From NCBI GenBank assembly GCA_039922495.1, contig JBDTEO010000010.1:45375-109374 (forward strand): a DNA stretch of 64,000 bases. Direction: 5' to 3'. Numbering within the stretch: the stretch's first letter is position 1; each line of letters starts with the position of its first letter. Below, piece after piece: positions 32,766 to 41,519 of the stretch. The stretch comes from JALYYC01 sp039922495. GTDB lineage: Bacteria; Chloroflexota; Dormibacteria; CF-121. A program made the translations under genes and the position numbers. The notes under the pieces are model-generated. The model saw only the letters and a list, made by a program, of their open reading frames with translations. It did no database searches and was not told the DNA's origin.

Positions 32766-35557
32766 ACGGCCGAACTGGGGCAGAGCAGGCGGAAGTCGCA
32801 GCCGGAGCACTTCATGCGGTCAGGCCGGGCCGGAAACTGCTCCGCCCGAATGCCTTGCGCCACCTTGCGGATGGTCTGCCGGTCTTCTTCCAGGCGTTCC
32901 AGCGGTTTCTCCACCGTCACCCGCTCGCTGGTTTCGAGGTAGTAGTAGGAGAGGCTCAGCGGGTTGAACCGAAAGACCTCGCGAGCCGCCAGGGCGTAAA
33001 CGCCCAGCTGGAGATCGCGCTGCAGCTCGGCGGCGCGGCGGGCCGAGCCGGTTTTGTAATCGATCACCTCGTAGGTGCCGTCGGGATGCCGGTCGACGCG
33101 GTCGATGCGCCCGGTGAGGCGCAGGCCGTCAACCCGGAGGCTGAAGGGTTGCTCCAGCAGGAGCGGCTTGCTCAGGTCGCCGGCGCTAAAGGCGTTGCGC
33201 AGGTAGGTCCGGCCGAGATCCTGGAGCGAGGGGGCCTGCTCGGGCGCGCAGAACCGCTCGCGCGTCCAGGCGGCGACGTAGGCACTGTCCAGCATCTCCC
33301 AGCTCAAGGGCCGGTCACGCTCGATGCTGCCGAGGGCATCCTTGAGCGCCTCGTGCAGGATCCGTCCGAACTGCATCTGCGGTCGAGGTCGGGTCGGCAG
33401 GCGGAAGACGAAGCGGTACTGGTACATCTGCGGGCAGCGCTGGTAGGTATCGACCTGCGTGTAGGAGAGGGCGGCGATCGGGGGCGCGTCGCTCAGCGGC
33501 AGCTCGACCTGGTGCGCTACCTCAACCAGGCCGGCCGATGGGTCGGTTAGCAGCTGGGTGGCCGCCAGCTCGCGCGCGTCCGCGCCGCGGATCGGCGTCA
33601 GGAAGCGTGAGGGACGCCAGTCCTTGACGCCCTCGTAGCGGCCGGCGTAGGAGCAGACCAGTTCCTCGCGTGCCCGCGTGATGGCGACGTAGGCGAGCCG
33701 TCGTTCCTCGGCAAGATGCAGGTCGCTTGTGGGGAGATCTTCTTTCAGCAGCGCATCCGGCAAGGTCAGGCCCTCGCTCCGCCGGCTCGCCGGGAAGCGG
33801 CCCTCGACGAGATGGGGGACGATCACCAGTCCGAACTCCAATCCCTTGGCCTGATGCACCGTCATCAGGTGGACGGCGTTGACAGTGTCCTCCAGCGGGG
33901 CGATCTCCTCGTCGGCCTGTGCCGCCTCGGTGAGCGCGAGGTGGTCGAGGTAGGCCCGCAGGTGGTGATCAGCGTGTTCGTCGCAGTAAGCCGCGATCAA
34001 TTCTGACAGCTTCTGGACGTTGGCGCTGACCTGAAGCCGTTCGATCGGACCCGCGTAGCGATCGACGTCGAGATAGCGCGTCCGTTCCATCACTTCGTAA
34101 AAGAGGTCGTCCACCCCGGACCGCTGGGCCATGCCGGCGAAGGCGCGGATTTCGTGGCAAAGCCGGCGCGCGCCGTCCTCCGCTGATCCCTCGAGCAGAT
34201 CGAAAAGGCGTTGGCCGGTGTCGCGCGCCTCGCGCGCCCAGCGTCCGGCCTGGACCGGATCGGAGCGGTAGCGTGGCAGCGTCAGCAACCGCATCAAGCA
34301 GATCGAGTCGTCCGGCGAATCGATGGCGCGGAGGAAGGCGAGGCAATCCTTGATTTCCGGCTGCTGATAAAAGCCTCGGCCCCCGCTCACCTGGTAGGCG
34401 ACGCCGGCACGCTGCAGCGCCCGGGCGAAGTTCTGGAGGTGCGCGTTGGCGCGCAGCAAAATCGCGATCTCGCTGGGACGATGGCGCCCCTCGCCGATGG
34501 CCCGCGTGACGTAGGCGGCCACCGCGTCGGCTTCTTCAGCGACACCTGGGGCGGTGAGAATGCTGACGGGCCGTCCCTCGCCCCGCGTCGATCGCAGCCG
34601 TTTGCCGAGGCGGGCCTCGTCTTCCTTGATGAGGCGCTCTGCCGCGCGCAGGATCGGGCCCCGGCTCCGGTAGTTCTCCTCGAGACGAATCATGGCTGCT
34701 TCCGGAAACATGGCCTGGAAACGGCGCAGGTTGGCCACCGATGCGCCGCGAAATTTGTAGATGCTCTGGTCGTCGTCCCCGACCACGCACAGATTCCGAT
34801 GCGACGCGCTCAAGCGTTCGAGCAGCCGGCTCTGCGCGTAGTTGGTGTCCTGGAACTCGTCCACCATCACCTGCTCGAATCGAGCGCCCTGCCGTCGCGC
34901 CACACTCGGCTCATCGTTGAGCAACTGCGCGCTGTAAAAGATGGTGTCGTCGAAGTCGAGGCGGTTTTCTGCCAGCAGCCGATCCTGGTAGGCGGCGTAC
35001 ACGGCGGCCGCCTCCACCTGGGCCTCGAGCGCCGGGTCATCGGTCGCCGTGATCGTGGCGGCCCAGCGGGTGAACTCCGGCGCGGAGATGAGCTCTTGCT
35101 TGGCGCGTTCGATCAGCTTGAGTAGGTCGCCGATTCGCTCGTACGGACGCTGGGCATGAAAAAGGCGGCGCGGCCGCAGCGTAAAGAGGACCTCCCGCAT
35201 GATTTCCCACTTGCGGACCTCGGAGACCATGCGGTACCCGCGCGCGATGCCGCACAACCACCCCTCCTCCTGGAGGAACCGCTGCGCAAAGGCGTGGTAG
35301 GTCAGGACGTAGCGCTCCCCCGCCCGCAGGTAATCCTCGCGCTCGACGCGGTCGAGCACCTCGCGGGCCGCCTTGTCGGTGAAGGTGAGGAGTAGGATGC
35401 GGTCGGCGGGGACCCCCTCCTGGCGCAGCCGTCGATAGCGCTCGACCAGGACGCGGGTCTTGCCGGTGCCCGCGCCGGCGACGATCAGGAGTGGACCGCT
35501 GGCGTGGTCGACCGCGGTCTGTTGCGCCTGGTTGAGGTCCCGCTCGACGCCGATCAC
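32762..35557 (-). CDS. UvrD/PcrA-type helicase fused to a PD-(D/E)XK nuclease with an Fe-S cluster motif
   Basis: This protein of about 931 residues has a superfamily 1A helicase (Walker A AGAGTGKT at 27-34, VMVDEFQDTNYAQSRLL, VVGDDDQSIYKFRGA, LEENYRSRGPIL, VHLMTVHQAKGLEF, VAITRAREEL). A C-terminal RecB-like nuclease follows (RIDRVDRHPDGTYEVIDYKT). One cysteine at YQRCPQMYQYRF and three in MKCSGCDFRLLCPS form the AddB-type 4Fe-4S pattern. It probably processes DNA double-strand ends, like AdnB or AddA/B. No partner gene is adjacent. GTG 35557 overlaps the DUF721 stop (GTGA); a longer frame to 35761 only repeats antisense-like sequence. Confidence 0.9.
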   Translation of the reverse strand: MIGVERDLNQAQQTAVDHASGPLLIVAGAGTGKTRVLVERYRRLRQEGVPADRILLLTFTDKAAREVLDRVEREDYLRAGERYVLTYHAFAQRFLQEEGWLCGIARGYRMVSEVRKWEIMREVLFTLRPRRLFHAQRPYERIGDLLKLIERAKQELISAPEFTRWAATITATDDPALEAQVEAAAVYAAYQDRLLAENRLDFDDTIFYSAQLLNDEPSVARRQGARFEQVMVDEFQDTNYAQSRLLERLSASHRNLCVVGDDDQSIYKFRGASVANLRRFQAMFPEAAMIRLEENYRSRGPILRAAERLIKEDEARLGKRLRSTRGEGRPVSILTAPGVAEEADAVAAYVTRAIGEGRHRPSEIAILLRANAHLQNFARALQRAGVAYQVSGGRGFYQQPEIKDCLAFLRAIDSPDDSICLMRLLTLPRYRSDPVQAGRWAREARDTGQRLFDLLEGSAEDGARRLCHEIRAFAGMAQRSGVDDLFYEVMERTRYLDVDRYAGPIERLQVSANVQKLSELIAAYCDEHADHHLRAYLDHLALTEAAQADEEIAPLEDTVNAVHLMTVHQAKGLEFGLVIVPHLVEGRFPASRRSEGLTLPDALLKEDLPTSDLHLAEERRLAYVAITRAREELVCSYAGRYEGVKDWRPSRFLTPIRGADARELAATQLLTDPSAGLVEVAHQVELPLSDAPPIAALSYTQVDTYQRCPQMYQYRFVFRLPTRPRPQMQFGRILHEALKDALGSIERDRPLSWEMLDSAYVAAWTRERFCAPEQAPSLQDLGRTYLRNAFSAGDLSKPLLLEQPFSLRVDGLRLTGRIDRVDRHPDGTYEVIDYKTGSARRAAELQRDLQLGVYALAAREVFRFNPLSLSYYYLETSERVTVEKPLERLEEDRQTIRKVAQGIRAEQFPARPDRMKCSGCDFRLLCPSSAV

Positions 35558-35865
35558 GAGGAGCCGCTCGACTGCCGAAAGCGAATCTCGCGCACGACCT
35601 GGGCGCCGATCAGCTCGTTGATCCGCCCCATCAGCAGCGCCCGCTCCAGGTGGAGCTGGTGCGCCAGGGCGGTACTGCTGGCGCTGACCAGGAGCGTGCT
35701 GCCGGTGAGCTTGATCGCCCCCGTCTCCTGGGCCAGCTGCGGCCCGACGACGGTCGGCCACAGGTACAGAGCCTGCGCCGCCCGCGTCCGGCGGGAGATG
35801 CCCAGCGACTTCAGCGCGCCAGGCAGCGCCGCCCCGACGCTACGCACGAACCATGCCCTGCTCAA
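35554..35865 (-). CDS. DUF721 (DciA-like) protein
   Basis: This 103-residue protein has the DUF721 pattern VGAALPGALKSLG, ALYLWPTVVGPQLAQETGAI and LHLERALLMGRINELIG. DUF721 includes DciA, which loads the replicative helicase DnaB in bacteria lacking DnaC, and in Actinobacteria the gene commonly follows recF. Here it follows recF (26-nt overlap from TTG 35865, less if GTG 35844 is used) and precedes the helicase-nuclease. A role in helicase loading is plausible but not proven for this short, KH-like form. Confidence 0.78.
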   Translation of the reverse strand: MSRAWFVRSVGAALPGALKSLGISRRTRAAQALYLWPTVVGPQLAQETGAIKLTGSTLLVSASSTALAHQLHLERALLMGRINELIGAQVVREIRFRQSSGSS

Positions 35866-36970
35866 CCCGAAACACCGCCGCGCGCTCGAGGATGCTCCGC
35901 GGAAGGTCGTTCAAGTCCGCCGCCGTGATCAGGGCCTGGGGACCGGGTTGCAGCGCCGCCAGGAGCCGTTCGCGACGCGTCGGATCGAGCTCCGACATCA
36001 CATCGTCGAGGAGGAGGACCGGCTGCTCGCCGGTGACCTCGGCCAGGTAATGCAGTTCGGCGAGCTTGAGGCTCAAGACCGCCGTCCGCTGCTGGCCCTG
36101 GCTGGCGAAGAGCCGGGCCTCGTGATCGTCCAACCACACCTCGACATCGTCGCGCTGCGGTCCGACAGCTGTCTGTCCGCGGGCAATTTCTTCGTCCCGG
36201 GCGTCCTGCATGGCCGCCCTGAGCTGCTCAGCAACGAGTTCGACCGGGGCCTCGCCGATCCGGGCCCCAGCCGGCCGGTAGCGGAGGTCGAGCCGCTCGC
36301 GATCGTCGGTCAGCTCTAAATGGAAGGCGGCCGCCACCGGCTGGAGCTCGAGCAGGCGCCGCTGACGCTCGACCATGATCGCCGCTCCGGATTGGGCGAC
36401 CCCGTCGGTCCAGTACTGGAGATCCGCGGCCGGCTGCCGGCCGTCCCGGACCGCCCGCAGCAGGGCATTGCGCTGCTCAAGTAGATGGCCGTACCGGGTC
36501 AGCTCGCGGGCGTGGGCCGGGTCGATCTGCGCGAGCAACGTGTTGAGGAAGCGCCGCCGCCCGTCGCTCGAGCCTTTGACCAGCTGGAGGTCGTCAGGCC
36601 AGAAGAGAACGACCCGCAGGGATCCGGTCATCTCGCTGGACGGACGGCTGGCCCCATTGATCGAGAAACGCTTGATCGCACGCGTGCCGGTGGGCGTGCT
36701 ATTCAGGAGGATGCGAATCTCGAGGTCGTCGCGGCCGCGATCCGTCTGCACCGTACAGGTAACGCGCGCGGCCGGCTGACCGAACCGCACCAACTCGCCG
36801 GCCTGTTGCGTTCGTGGCGAGCGGCTCAGCGCCGTCAGCGCCACGGCTTCCAGCAAGTTGGTCTTGCCCTGCGCGTTTCCGCCGAACAAAACCGTCGCCG
36901 AGCGCTCGAGCGCGAGATCGAGCTCAGGATAGTTTCGGAAATCGAAGAGGGAGACGTTGGAGAGGAACAA
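35840..36970 (-). CDS. recF: DNA replication and repair protein RecF
   Basis: RecF is an SMC/ABC-like ATPase that binds gapped DNA with RecO and RecR to load RecA. The 376-residue protein begins LSNVSLFDFRNYPELDL and has Walker A GGNAQGKT at 30-37. The ABC signature region is FASQGQQRTAVLSLKLAEL and Walker B is PVLLLDDVMSELDPTRRERLL. The start is TTG 36970, 14 nt after the dnaN stop. The dnaA-dnaN-recF order is the classical origin operon. Confidence 0.96.
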   Translation of the reverse strand: MFLSNVSLFDFRNYPELDLALERSATVLFGGNAQGKTNLLEAVALTALSRSPRTQQAGELVRFGQPAARVTCTVQTDRGRDDLEIRILLNSTPTGTRAIKRFSINGASRPSSEMTGSLRVVLFWPDDLQLVKGSSDGRRRFLNTLLAQIDPAHARELTRYGHLLEQRNALLRAVRDGRQPAADLQYWTDGVAQSGAAIMVERQRRLLELQPVAAAFHLELTDDRERLDLRYRPAGARIGEAPVELVAEQLRAAMQDARDEEIARGQTAVGPQRDDVEVWLDDHEARLFASQGQQRTAVLSLKLAELHYLAEVTGEQPVLLLDDVMSELDPTRRERLLAALQPGPQALITAADLNDLPRSILERAAVFRVEQGMVRA

Positions 36971-36984
36971 AAGACCGGGACGAG

Positions 36985-38106
36985 CTACATGGCAACGCGC
37001 ACGGGCATGATGATGTAGAGATAGTCATCCTTGCCCACCGGCCGAATGATGCCCGGGTTGAGCGGACCCGTGAAGCCCAACTGGACCTCGTCGGTGCCGA
37101 GGATCGCGAGCACATCCAGCAGGTACTTGGAGTTGAAGGCGACCTGCAGGTCCTGGCCCTCGATCTTCGCCTCGACATCGGCGACGTTCTGTCCCACCTC
37201 GCTGGTGTTTGCGGTCAGGGTCAGCTTGTCCCCCTCGGTTTTGAACTTGATGACATTGGCCGCATCCTTGGAAAAGAGCGAGACCATCTTGGTAGTGAAC
37301 AGCAGATCCTGGGTCTTGGCGGTGATGGTGGTCGTGCTCTGGCTCGGGATCACCTGCTGGTAGTTGGGATAGGTCCCTTCGATCAGGCGGCTCATCAGTT
37401 CGACATCGCCGATCTTGAAATAGACCTGGTTCTTCTGCGGCCCCACGGTGACGTCGATCGCCTCGCCACCGACCTTCAGGATCCGGCTCAACTCGGTCAG
37501 CGCCCGGGCCGGGATGACGAGGGTATCCGTGGTGGTGTCCGCGGCGTCGCCCGAAACCGTCAGCGTTTTCACCGCCAGGCGATGGCCGTCGGTGGCGGCC
37601 AGGGTTGCCCTGGCGCCGTTGAGCTGGACATAGACCCCGGTCAGGACCGGCCGGCCTTCGTCACTCGAGGCGGCGATGACGGTCTGCTCGATCGCGTCGT
37701 GGAGATCGGTCTGGTCGATCTTGACCTTGCGCCCCTCGCCGCCCGAGGGCACGGGTGGAAAGTCAGCCGGATCGATGCCCCGGATACTGGCGTCGAATTT
37801 CGCGCTCTTGAGGCTCAGGGACTGGGTCTTCTTGTCGAGCGCGATCGAGAGCGGTTCGTTTGGATGCGAGCTGACGAAGTCGGTCAACAGGCGCGCCGGG
37901 ACTGTGATGCCACCTTCTTCCTGGACTTCCGCCGGAATCATCTGGCGGATGCCGATCTCGAGGTTGGTGGCGGTCAACTGCAGCCCCTGATCCGATGTCT
38001 GCATCAGGACGTTGTTGAGGATGGGAAGAGTGGTTCTAGACGACACGGCACGGGAGACGACGTGCAAGCCCTGACCGAGGCTTCCGGCGGTAACGGTGAC
38101 CTTCAT
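36985..38106 (-). CDS. dnaN: DNA polymerase III beta sliding clamp DnaN
   Basis: This is the complete 373-residue clamp with three repeated clamp domains. It starts MKVTVTAGSLGQGLHVVSRA. Typical segments are NLEIGIRQMIPAEVQEEG, LATDGHRLAVKTL and the C-terminal peptide-binding-pocket end YLYIIMPVRVAM. It encircles DNA and tethers polymerase and many repair proteins through clamp-binding peptides. AAGGAG stands 4 nt before ATG 38106. It lies downstream of dnaA with a 217-bp intergenic region that carries a DnaA-box-like 9-mer. Confidence 0.97.
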   Translation of the reverse strand: MKVTVTAGSLGQGLHVVSRAVSSRTTLPILNNVLMQTSDQGLQLTATNLEIGIRQMIPAEVQEEGGITVPARLLTDFVSSHPNEPLSIALDKKTQSLSLKSAKFDASIRGIDPADFPPVPSGGEGRKVKIDQTDLHDAIEQTVIAASSDEGRPVLTGVYVQLNGARATLAATDGHRLAVKTLTVSGDAADTTTDTLVIPARALTELSRILKVGGEAIDVTVGPQKNQVYFKIGDVELMSRLIEGTYPNYQQVIPSQSTTTITAKTQDLLFTTKMVSLFSKDAANVIKFKTEGDKLTLTANTSEVGQNVADVEAKIEGQDLQVAFNSKYLLDVLAILGTDEVQLGFTGPLNPGIIRPVGKDDYLYIIMPVRVAM

Positions 38107-38323
38107 GATGCTCCTTGACTACACGACCCGGGTCATTCAGAAACGCTTCTTGAGAAAAGAGACGTAGTAATAGGGCGGTGCACAACAGGGAAAAGGCCCG
38201 TGCTGCCGATCGAAACGGCCTCAATTATAGGCCGGACAAATTGTGCATTCGGCTGAGGGTTGTGCACCGGTCGCGGCGTCGCGCACAGTCTCCACGTCCA
38301 TCCCTGCCGCTTCTCCACAGGCA
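38107..38323 (-). promoter_or_regulatory. dnaA-dnaN intergenic region
   Basis: This 217-bp non-coding stretch holds the dnaN ribosome binding site and TTCTCCACA at 38311-38319, one mismatch from the DnaA box TTATCCACA. It also holds several TGTGCA motifs (about 38242 and 38260). It is a candidate second part of the origin or a dnaN promoter region. Confidence 0.45.
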
Positions 38324-39682
38324 TCAGTGGGAATACAGCATTTCGCGGATTTTGCGTAGATCCGACTGAAGCCGCTGGTCTTCGCGCGACTCGGTCGAAA
38401 TCTTTTCGTAGGAATGTAACACCGTGGTGTGGTCACGCCCACCGAAGGCCTGGCCAATCGCCGGTAAGGAGGACGCCGTCTCCTCGCGGATCAAGTACAT
38501 CGCGACCTGGCGTGGAAAGACGATGTGCTTGTCGCGGCGCTTGCCTTTCATCTCCTCCATGCTGATGTGGTAGTAGCTCGCCACCGTTCGCGAGATCGTG
38601 TCCACCGACAGCGTGCGCGCCTCACTCGAGGGGATGACGTCCTGGAGCAGCTTGGCGGCCAGGTCGACGTTGATGGTCTCCCGGTTGAGCGAGGCATGGG
38701 CGATCACCCGGATGAGCGCCCCTTCGAGCTCGCGGATGTTCTTTTGGATTTTGTGAGCGATGAAGGATAAGACATCTTCGGGGACCAGGCGCGCGTACGG
38801 GCCAACCTTCGACTTCAGAATGGCGACTCGCGTCTCGAAGTCCGCAGCCTGGATATCGGCGATCAATCCCCAGGAGAATCGCGAGCGCAGCCGATCTTCC
38901 AGGGTAGGAATTTCTTTGGGCGGCCGATCCGAGGAGATCACGATCTGCCGGTTAAGCTCATGCAACGCATTGAAGGTATGGAAGAACTCCTCCTGGGTGC
39001 GGTCCTTCCCGGCCAGGAACTGGATGTCGTCGACCAGGAGGACATCGACCGTCCGGTAGCGGGTCCGAAAATCGTTCATCCGGCCTTCCTGGATCGAGCT
39101 GATCATCTCGTTCATGAACTTCTCGCTGGTGACGTACGCCACCTTGCGGCGATGGTGCTTCTCGATGACGGCGTGACCGATAGCGTGCATCAGGTGGGTT
39201 TTGCCCAGGCCGACCCCGCCGTACAGGAAGAGCGGGTTGTAGGCCTTGGCGGGGGTTTCGGCCACCGCCCGGCAGGCGGCGTGGGCAAAGCGAGAGTTGT
39301 TGCCCACGACAAAATGCTGAAACTGGAGTTTTGGATTAAGCGGCGAGCCCTCCTGGACCGGGTCGTCGACTTCGACCGCGGGTTCCTCCGCCACGGCGAC
39401 CGCGGCCTCGCGGCTGGCGCGGGCGCCATTCCCGGCATCGCTGACCACCTCGAACGCCACCGTCACATCCCCGGAGACGATCGCGGAAAGGGTTTCCTTG
39501 ATCATCGCCGAGTAGCGGTCCTCGAGCCAGTCTTTGGCGAGCTTGGTTGGCACGCCAATCCGAAAATCGTTTCGCTCTCGGCCGACCAGCGAGGCGTTCT
39601 TCAGCCAGGTTTCATAGCTCGGCTTACTGAGCTGGAATCGAAGTTCCTCTTGCGCCGCCTGCCAGATCTGTTCCGGGTCCAT
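38324..39682 (-). CDS. dnaA: chromosomal replication initiator DnaA
   Basis: DnaA binds 9-mer boxes and melts the origin. From ATG 39682 the protein has 452 residues. Domain I begins MDPEQIWQAAQEELRFQLSK, and a short acidic/Ala linker follows. The AAA+ domain has Walker A GGVGLGKTH, Walker B VLLVDDIQFL and sensor I ISSDRPPKE. The C-terminal DNA-binding domain has the signature GGRDHTTVLHSYEKI. An open frame to 39745 exists, but GGAGGAG stands 3 nt before ATG 39682 and families start there. It points away from the gap at 39683-39996, as expected beside oriC. Confidence 0.97.
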   Translation of the reverse strand: MDPEQIWQAAQEELRFQLSKPSYETWLKNASLVGRERNDFRIGVPTKLAKDWLEDRYSAMIKETLSAIVSGDVTVAFEVVSDAGNGARASREAAVAVAEEPAVEVDDPVQEGSPLNPKLQFQHFVVGNNSRFAHAACRAVAETPAKAYNPLFLYGGVGLGKTHLMHAIGHAVIEKHHRRKVAYVTSEKFMNEMISSIQEGRMNDFRTRYRTVDVLLVDDIQFLAGKDRTQEEFFHTFNALHELNRQIVISSDRPPKEIPTLEDRLRSRFSWGLIADIQAADFETRVAILKSKVGPYARLVPEDVLSFIAHKIQKNIRELEGALIRVIAHASLNRETINVDLAAKLLQDVIPSSEARTLSVDTISRTVASYYHISMEEMKGKRRDKHIVFPRQVAMYLIREETASSLPAIGQAFGGRDHTTVLHSYEKISTESREDQRLQSDLRKIREMLYSH

Positions 39683-39793
39683 ACGCTCCTCCACACACGC
39701 AACCGAACGCTTAGTTGGAGAGCAGAGCCGAAACTGCGCGGCCACACGCGCCGGATGAAACGAGGCCCATGGACGGCTTAGCGAGGACGCAAC

Positions 39794-39802
39794 TTATGCA
39801 CA
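39794..39802 (+). promoter_or_regulatory. DnaA box TTATGCACA
   Basis: Exact match to the TTATNCACA consensus in the dnaA-rpmH gap. Confidence 0.65.
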
Positions 39803-39815
39803 GACTTCCCACAAA

Positions 39816-39824
39816 TGTGGAGAA
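39816..39824 (-). promoter_or_regulatory. DnaA-box-like TTCTCCACA
   Basis: One mismatch to TTATCCACA. The same 9-mer recurs on the plus strand at 38311-38319. Confidence 0.45.
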
Positions 39825-39849
39825 GCGTATCGAGGTCTCCCCAGCCTTG

Positions 39850-39858
39850 TGTGAATAA
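39850..39858 (-). promoter_or_regulatory. DnaA box TTATTCACA
   Basis: Exact match to TTATNCACA on the minus strand. Confidence 0.65.
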
Positions 39859-39980
39859 GTTGTTGATGGTTGAGAGCCGTAGCTCTCCAGGGCGACGGAA
39901 TCATAGCAAATGGGTTTGCCCCGCGCAATACGAATTTCCGTACGCACATGACGGCCTAAATCGCCGGCGGCGCGCCGTGG

Positions 39981-39986
39981 TATCGT
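39981..39986 (+). promoter_or_regulatory. -10 candidate (TATCGT) of rpmH operon
   Basis: TATCGT ends 10 nt before ATG 39997. The short leader includes AGGA. Confidence 0.35.
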
Positions 39987-39996
39987 AGGACGGCCC

Positions 39997-40152
39997 ATGA
40001 AGCGCACGCACCAGCCGAAGAAGCGCCAGCGCGTCAAGGTTCACGGCTTCCGCGCGCGGATGTCGACGACCGGTGGCGTCAAGGTCATCAAGGCCCGCCG
40101 GCGCAAGGGCCGCCACGTCCTGACGCCGACGTCCAGCCGCCGCGCCCGGTAG
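39997..40152 (+). CDS. rpmH: 50S ribosomal protein L34
   Basis: This 51-residue basic protein begins MKRTHQPKKRQRVKVHGFRA and contains RMSTTGGVKVIKARRRKGR. These match the highly conserved L34 sequence, with a short C-terminal extension (about 7 residues) rich in Ser and Arg. It is a structural part of the large ribosomal subunit. rpmH followed by rnpA, yidD, yidC and jag is the standard cluster to the right of oriC. Confidence 0.97.
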   Translation: MKRTHQPKKRQRVKVHGFRARMSTTGGVKVIKARRRKGRHVLTPTSSRRAR

Positions 40153-40183
40153 GCATCGCGCCCCGGCGTCGCCACAGCGGCCC

Positions 40184-40516
40184 GTGCACCAGCGCCATCG
40201 ACTGCTCCGCACCTCCGACTTCGATCGCACCCTGCGCGCCGGCCGGCGGACCGCCTCCGCCTACCTCGCGCTCTTCGTGAGCGATAATGACGTTGGCCGC
40301 CCCAGGGTCGGCCTGGCGGTGAGCCGGAAGCTGGGCAACGCCGTCGTGCGGAATAGAATCAAGCGGCGCTTGCGCGAGGCGGTTCGACCGCTGGTGACGA
40401 CGGCCCAGCTGGGTCGCGACGTTGTAATAGTGGCGAGGACGCGTGCGGTCGATGCCGAATTTGCGCGGTTGCGCCGGGAGTTAGAGATGTTGTGGGCGAA
40501 AGGATTCGGCCAGTGA
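40184..40516 (+). CDS. rnpA: ribonuclease P protein component
   Basis: This 110-residue basic protein starts HQRHRLLRTSDFDRTLRAGR and contains the RnpA signature RVGLAVSRKLGNAVVRNRIK followed by RRLREAVRP. It assists the RNA subunit of RNase P in trimming tRNA 5' leaders. GTG 40184 is the start, 31 nt after rpmH. The stop overlaps the yidD start as GTGA. Confidence 0.96.
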   Translation: MHQRHRLLRTSDFDRTLRAGRRTASAYLALFVSDNDVGRPRVGLAVSRKLGNAVVRNRIKRRLREAVRPLVTTAQLGRDVVIVARTRAVDAEFARLRRELEMLWAKGFGQ

Positions 40517-40728
40517 CGGCCCTGTCGCTTGGCCTGATCCGGCTCTATCGGGTCACGCTCGGCCCGGTGTTCGGGCTCGTCAGCGGCTGCCGCTACCAGC
40601 CGACCTGCTCGCAATACGGCTACGAAGCCATCCAGAAGTACGGCTGGCTCCGGGGCTGGCCGATGGCCATCCGCCGGATCGGCCGCTGCCACCCCTTTCA
40701 CCAGGGCGGCTGGGACCCGGTGCCGTGA
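40513..40728 (+). CDS. yidD: membrane protein insertion efficiency factor YidD
   Basis: This 71-residue protein of the YidD/UPF0161 family has the cysteine pattern GCRYQPTCSQYGYEAI and the end GRCHPFHQGGWDPVP. It assists YidC in membrane protein insertion. The frame is open from 40492, but GTG 40513 overlapping the rnpA stop (GTGA) removes an implausible extension and matches the family length. Its own stop overlaps yidC as GTGA. Confidence 0.95.
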   Translation: MTALSLGLIRLYRVTLGPVFGLVSGCRYQPTCSQYGYEAIQKYGWLRGWPMAIRRIGRCHPFHQGGWDPVP

Positions 40729-41519
40729 ACACGATCGGCCAGCTCTGGCATCCGATCTGGCTGCTCTGGTGGACCATCATCGGCGTGCCCATCCACACCG
40801 TGCTAAAAGCCTTGCTGGTCTTCCTCAACGGCAACCCGGTGGCGCAGGCGATCGGGCCCTTTGGCATCGCCATCATCTTCCTGACGATCCTGATCAAGCT
40901 GGTCCTGTCGCCGGTCTTCCAGTATCAGCTCAGTACGTCGCGACGGGTCCAGGCCGAACAGCGCCGGATCGCCCCACAGCTCGCCGCCATCAGAAAGAAA
41001 TACAAGAAGGATCCGCAGCGGCTGAACACGGAAACCATGGCCCTCTATAAGGAGCACAACATCAATCCCCTGGCCCAGATGAGCGGCTGCCTGCCGGCCC
41101 TGGTCCAGTCGCCGATCCTGATCGCGCTCTTCTACGTCATCCGGGATGCGCATAAGACATTGCCAATCCACAACTTCGGCTTTCTCTCCATTTCTCTCGA
41201 CCACACGGCCCTCCAAAAGGGCCAGATCCTGCTGGCGATCCTGCTCCCGATCCTGGCAGGCCTGACGACCTTCGTGCAGACCAAGATGATGACGCCTGCG
41301 GGCGGGACCGCAGGGCAGGATCCGACTCAGGCCGCGATGACGCAGAACATGACGATGATCATGCCCGTCTTCATCGGCTTTATCTCGTTGCAGTTCGCCG
41401 CCGCGCTCGCCCTCTACTGGGTCGTCAGCAACCTCTTCAGCATCGGTCAGCAATATTTCATCACCGGCTGGGGATCGCTCTCGATCCCGCCGGTTTTCCG
41501 AAAGGGGGCCGCCGCATGA
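40725..41519 (+). CDS. yidC: membrane protein insertase YidC
   Basis: This 264-residue short-form (Gram-positive/Oxa1-like) YidC has about five transmembrane helices and no large periplasmic domain. Key segments are FGIAIIFLTILIKLVLSPVF, RRIAPQLAAIRKKYKKDPQR, NPLAQMSGCLPALVQSPILI and ALYWVVSNLFSIGQQYFI. The hydrophilic groove arginine is expected in the first helix after the N-terminus, but here a Lys (ILIKL) occupies that part. It inserts membrane proteins with or without Sec. It overlaps jag by ATGA. Confidence 0.94.
   Translation: MNTIGQLWHPIWLLWWTIIGVPIHTVLKALLVFLNGNPVAQAIGPFGIAIIFLTILIKLVLSPVFQYQLSTSRRVQAEQRRIAPQLAAIRKKYKKDPQRLNTETMALYKEHNINPLAQMSGCLPALVQSPILIALFYVIRDAHKTLPIHNFGFLSISLDHTALQKGQILLAILLPILAGLTTFVQTKMMTPAGGTAGQDPTQAAMTQNMTMIMPVFIGFISLQFAAALALYWVVSNLFSIGQQYFITGWGSLSIPPVFRKGAAA

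Larger units (their letters stand above)
39683..39996. other. probable origin of replication (oriC) between dnaA and rpmH
   Basis: This 314-bp gene-free region separates dnaA (minus) from rpmH (plus), and most genes on each side are oriented away from it. It contains TTATGCACA at 39794-39802 (plus) and TTATTCACA at 39850-39858 (minus), both exact matches to TTATNCACA. TTCTCCACA at 39816-39824 (minus) has one mismatch. The boxes are clustered within 65 bp next to an AT-richer stretch (39852-39925) that could unwind. No RNA gene is seen here. Confidence 0.75.

Noticed and set aside
31329..32810. 493-codon minus-strand frame opposite the channel and glycosyltransferase genes
   Set aside because: Shadow of well-supported plus-strand genes; composition is Arg/Gly/Ala-rich without motifs.
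32762..35557. Helicase-nuclease as part of an anti-phage defence island
   Set aside because: Neighbours are housekeeping replication genes (recF, DUF721). No defence partners are nearby, so DNA repair is the simpler reading.
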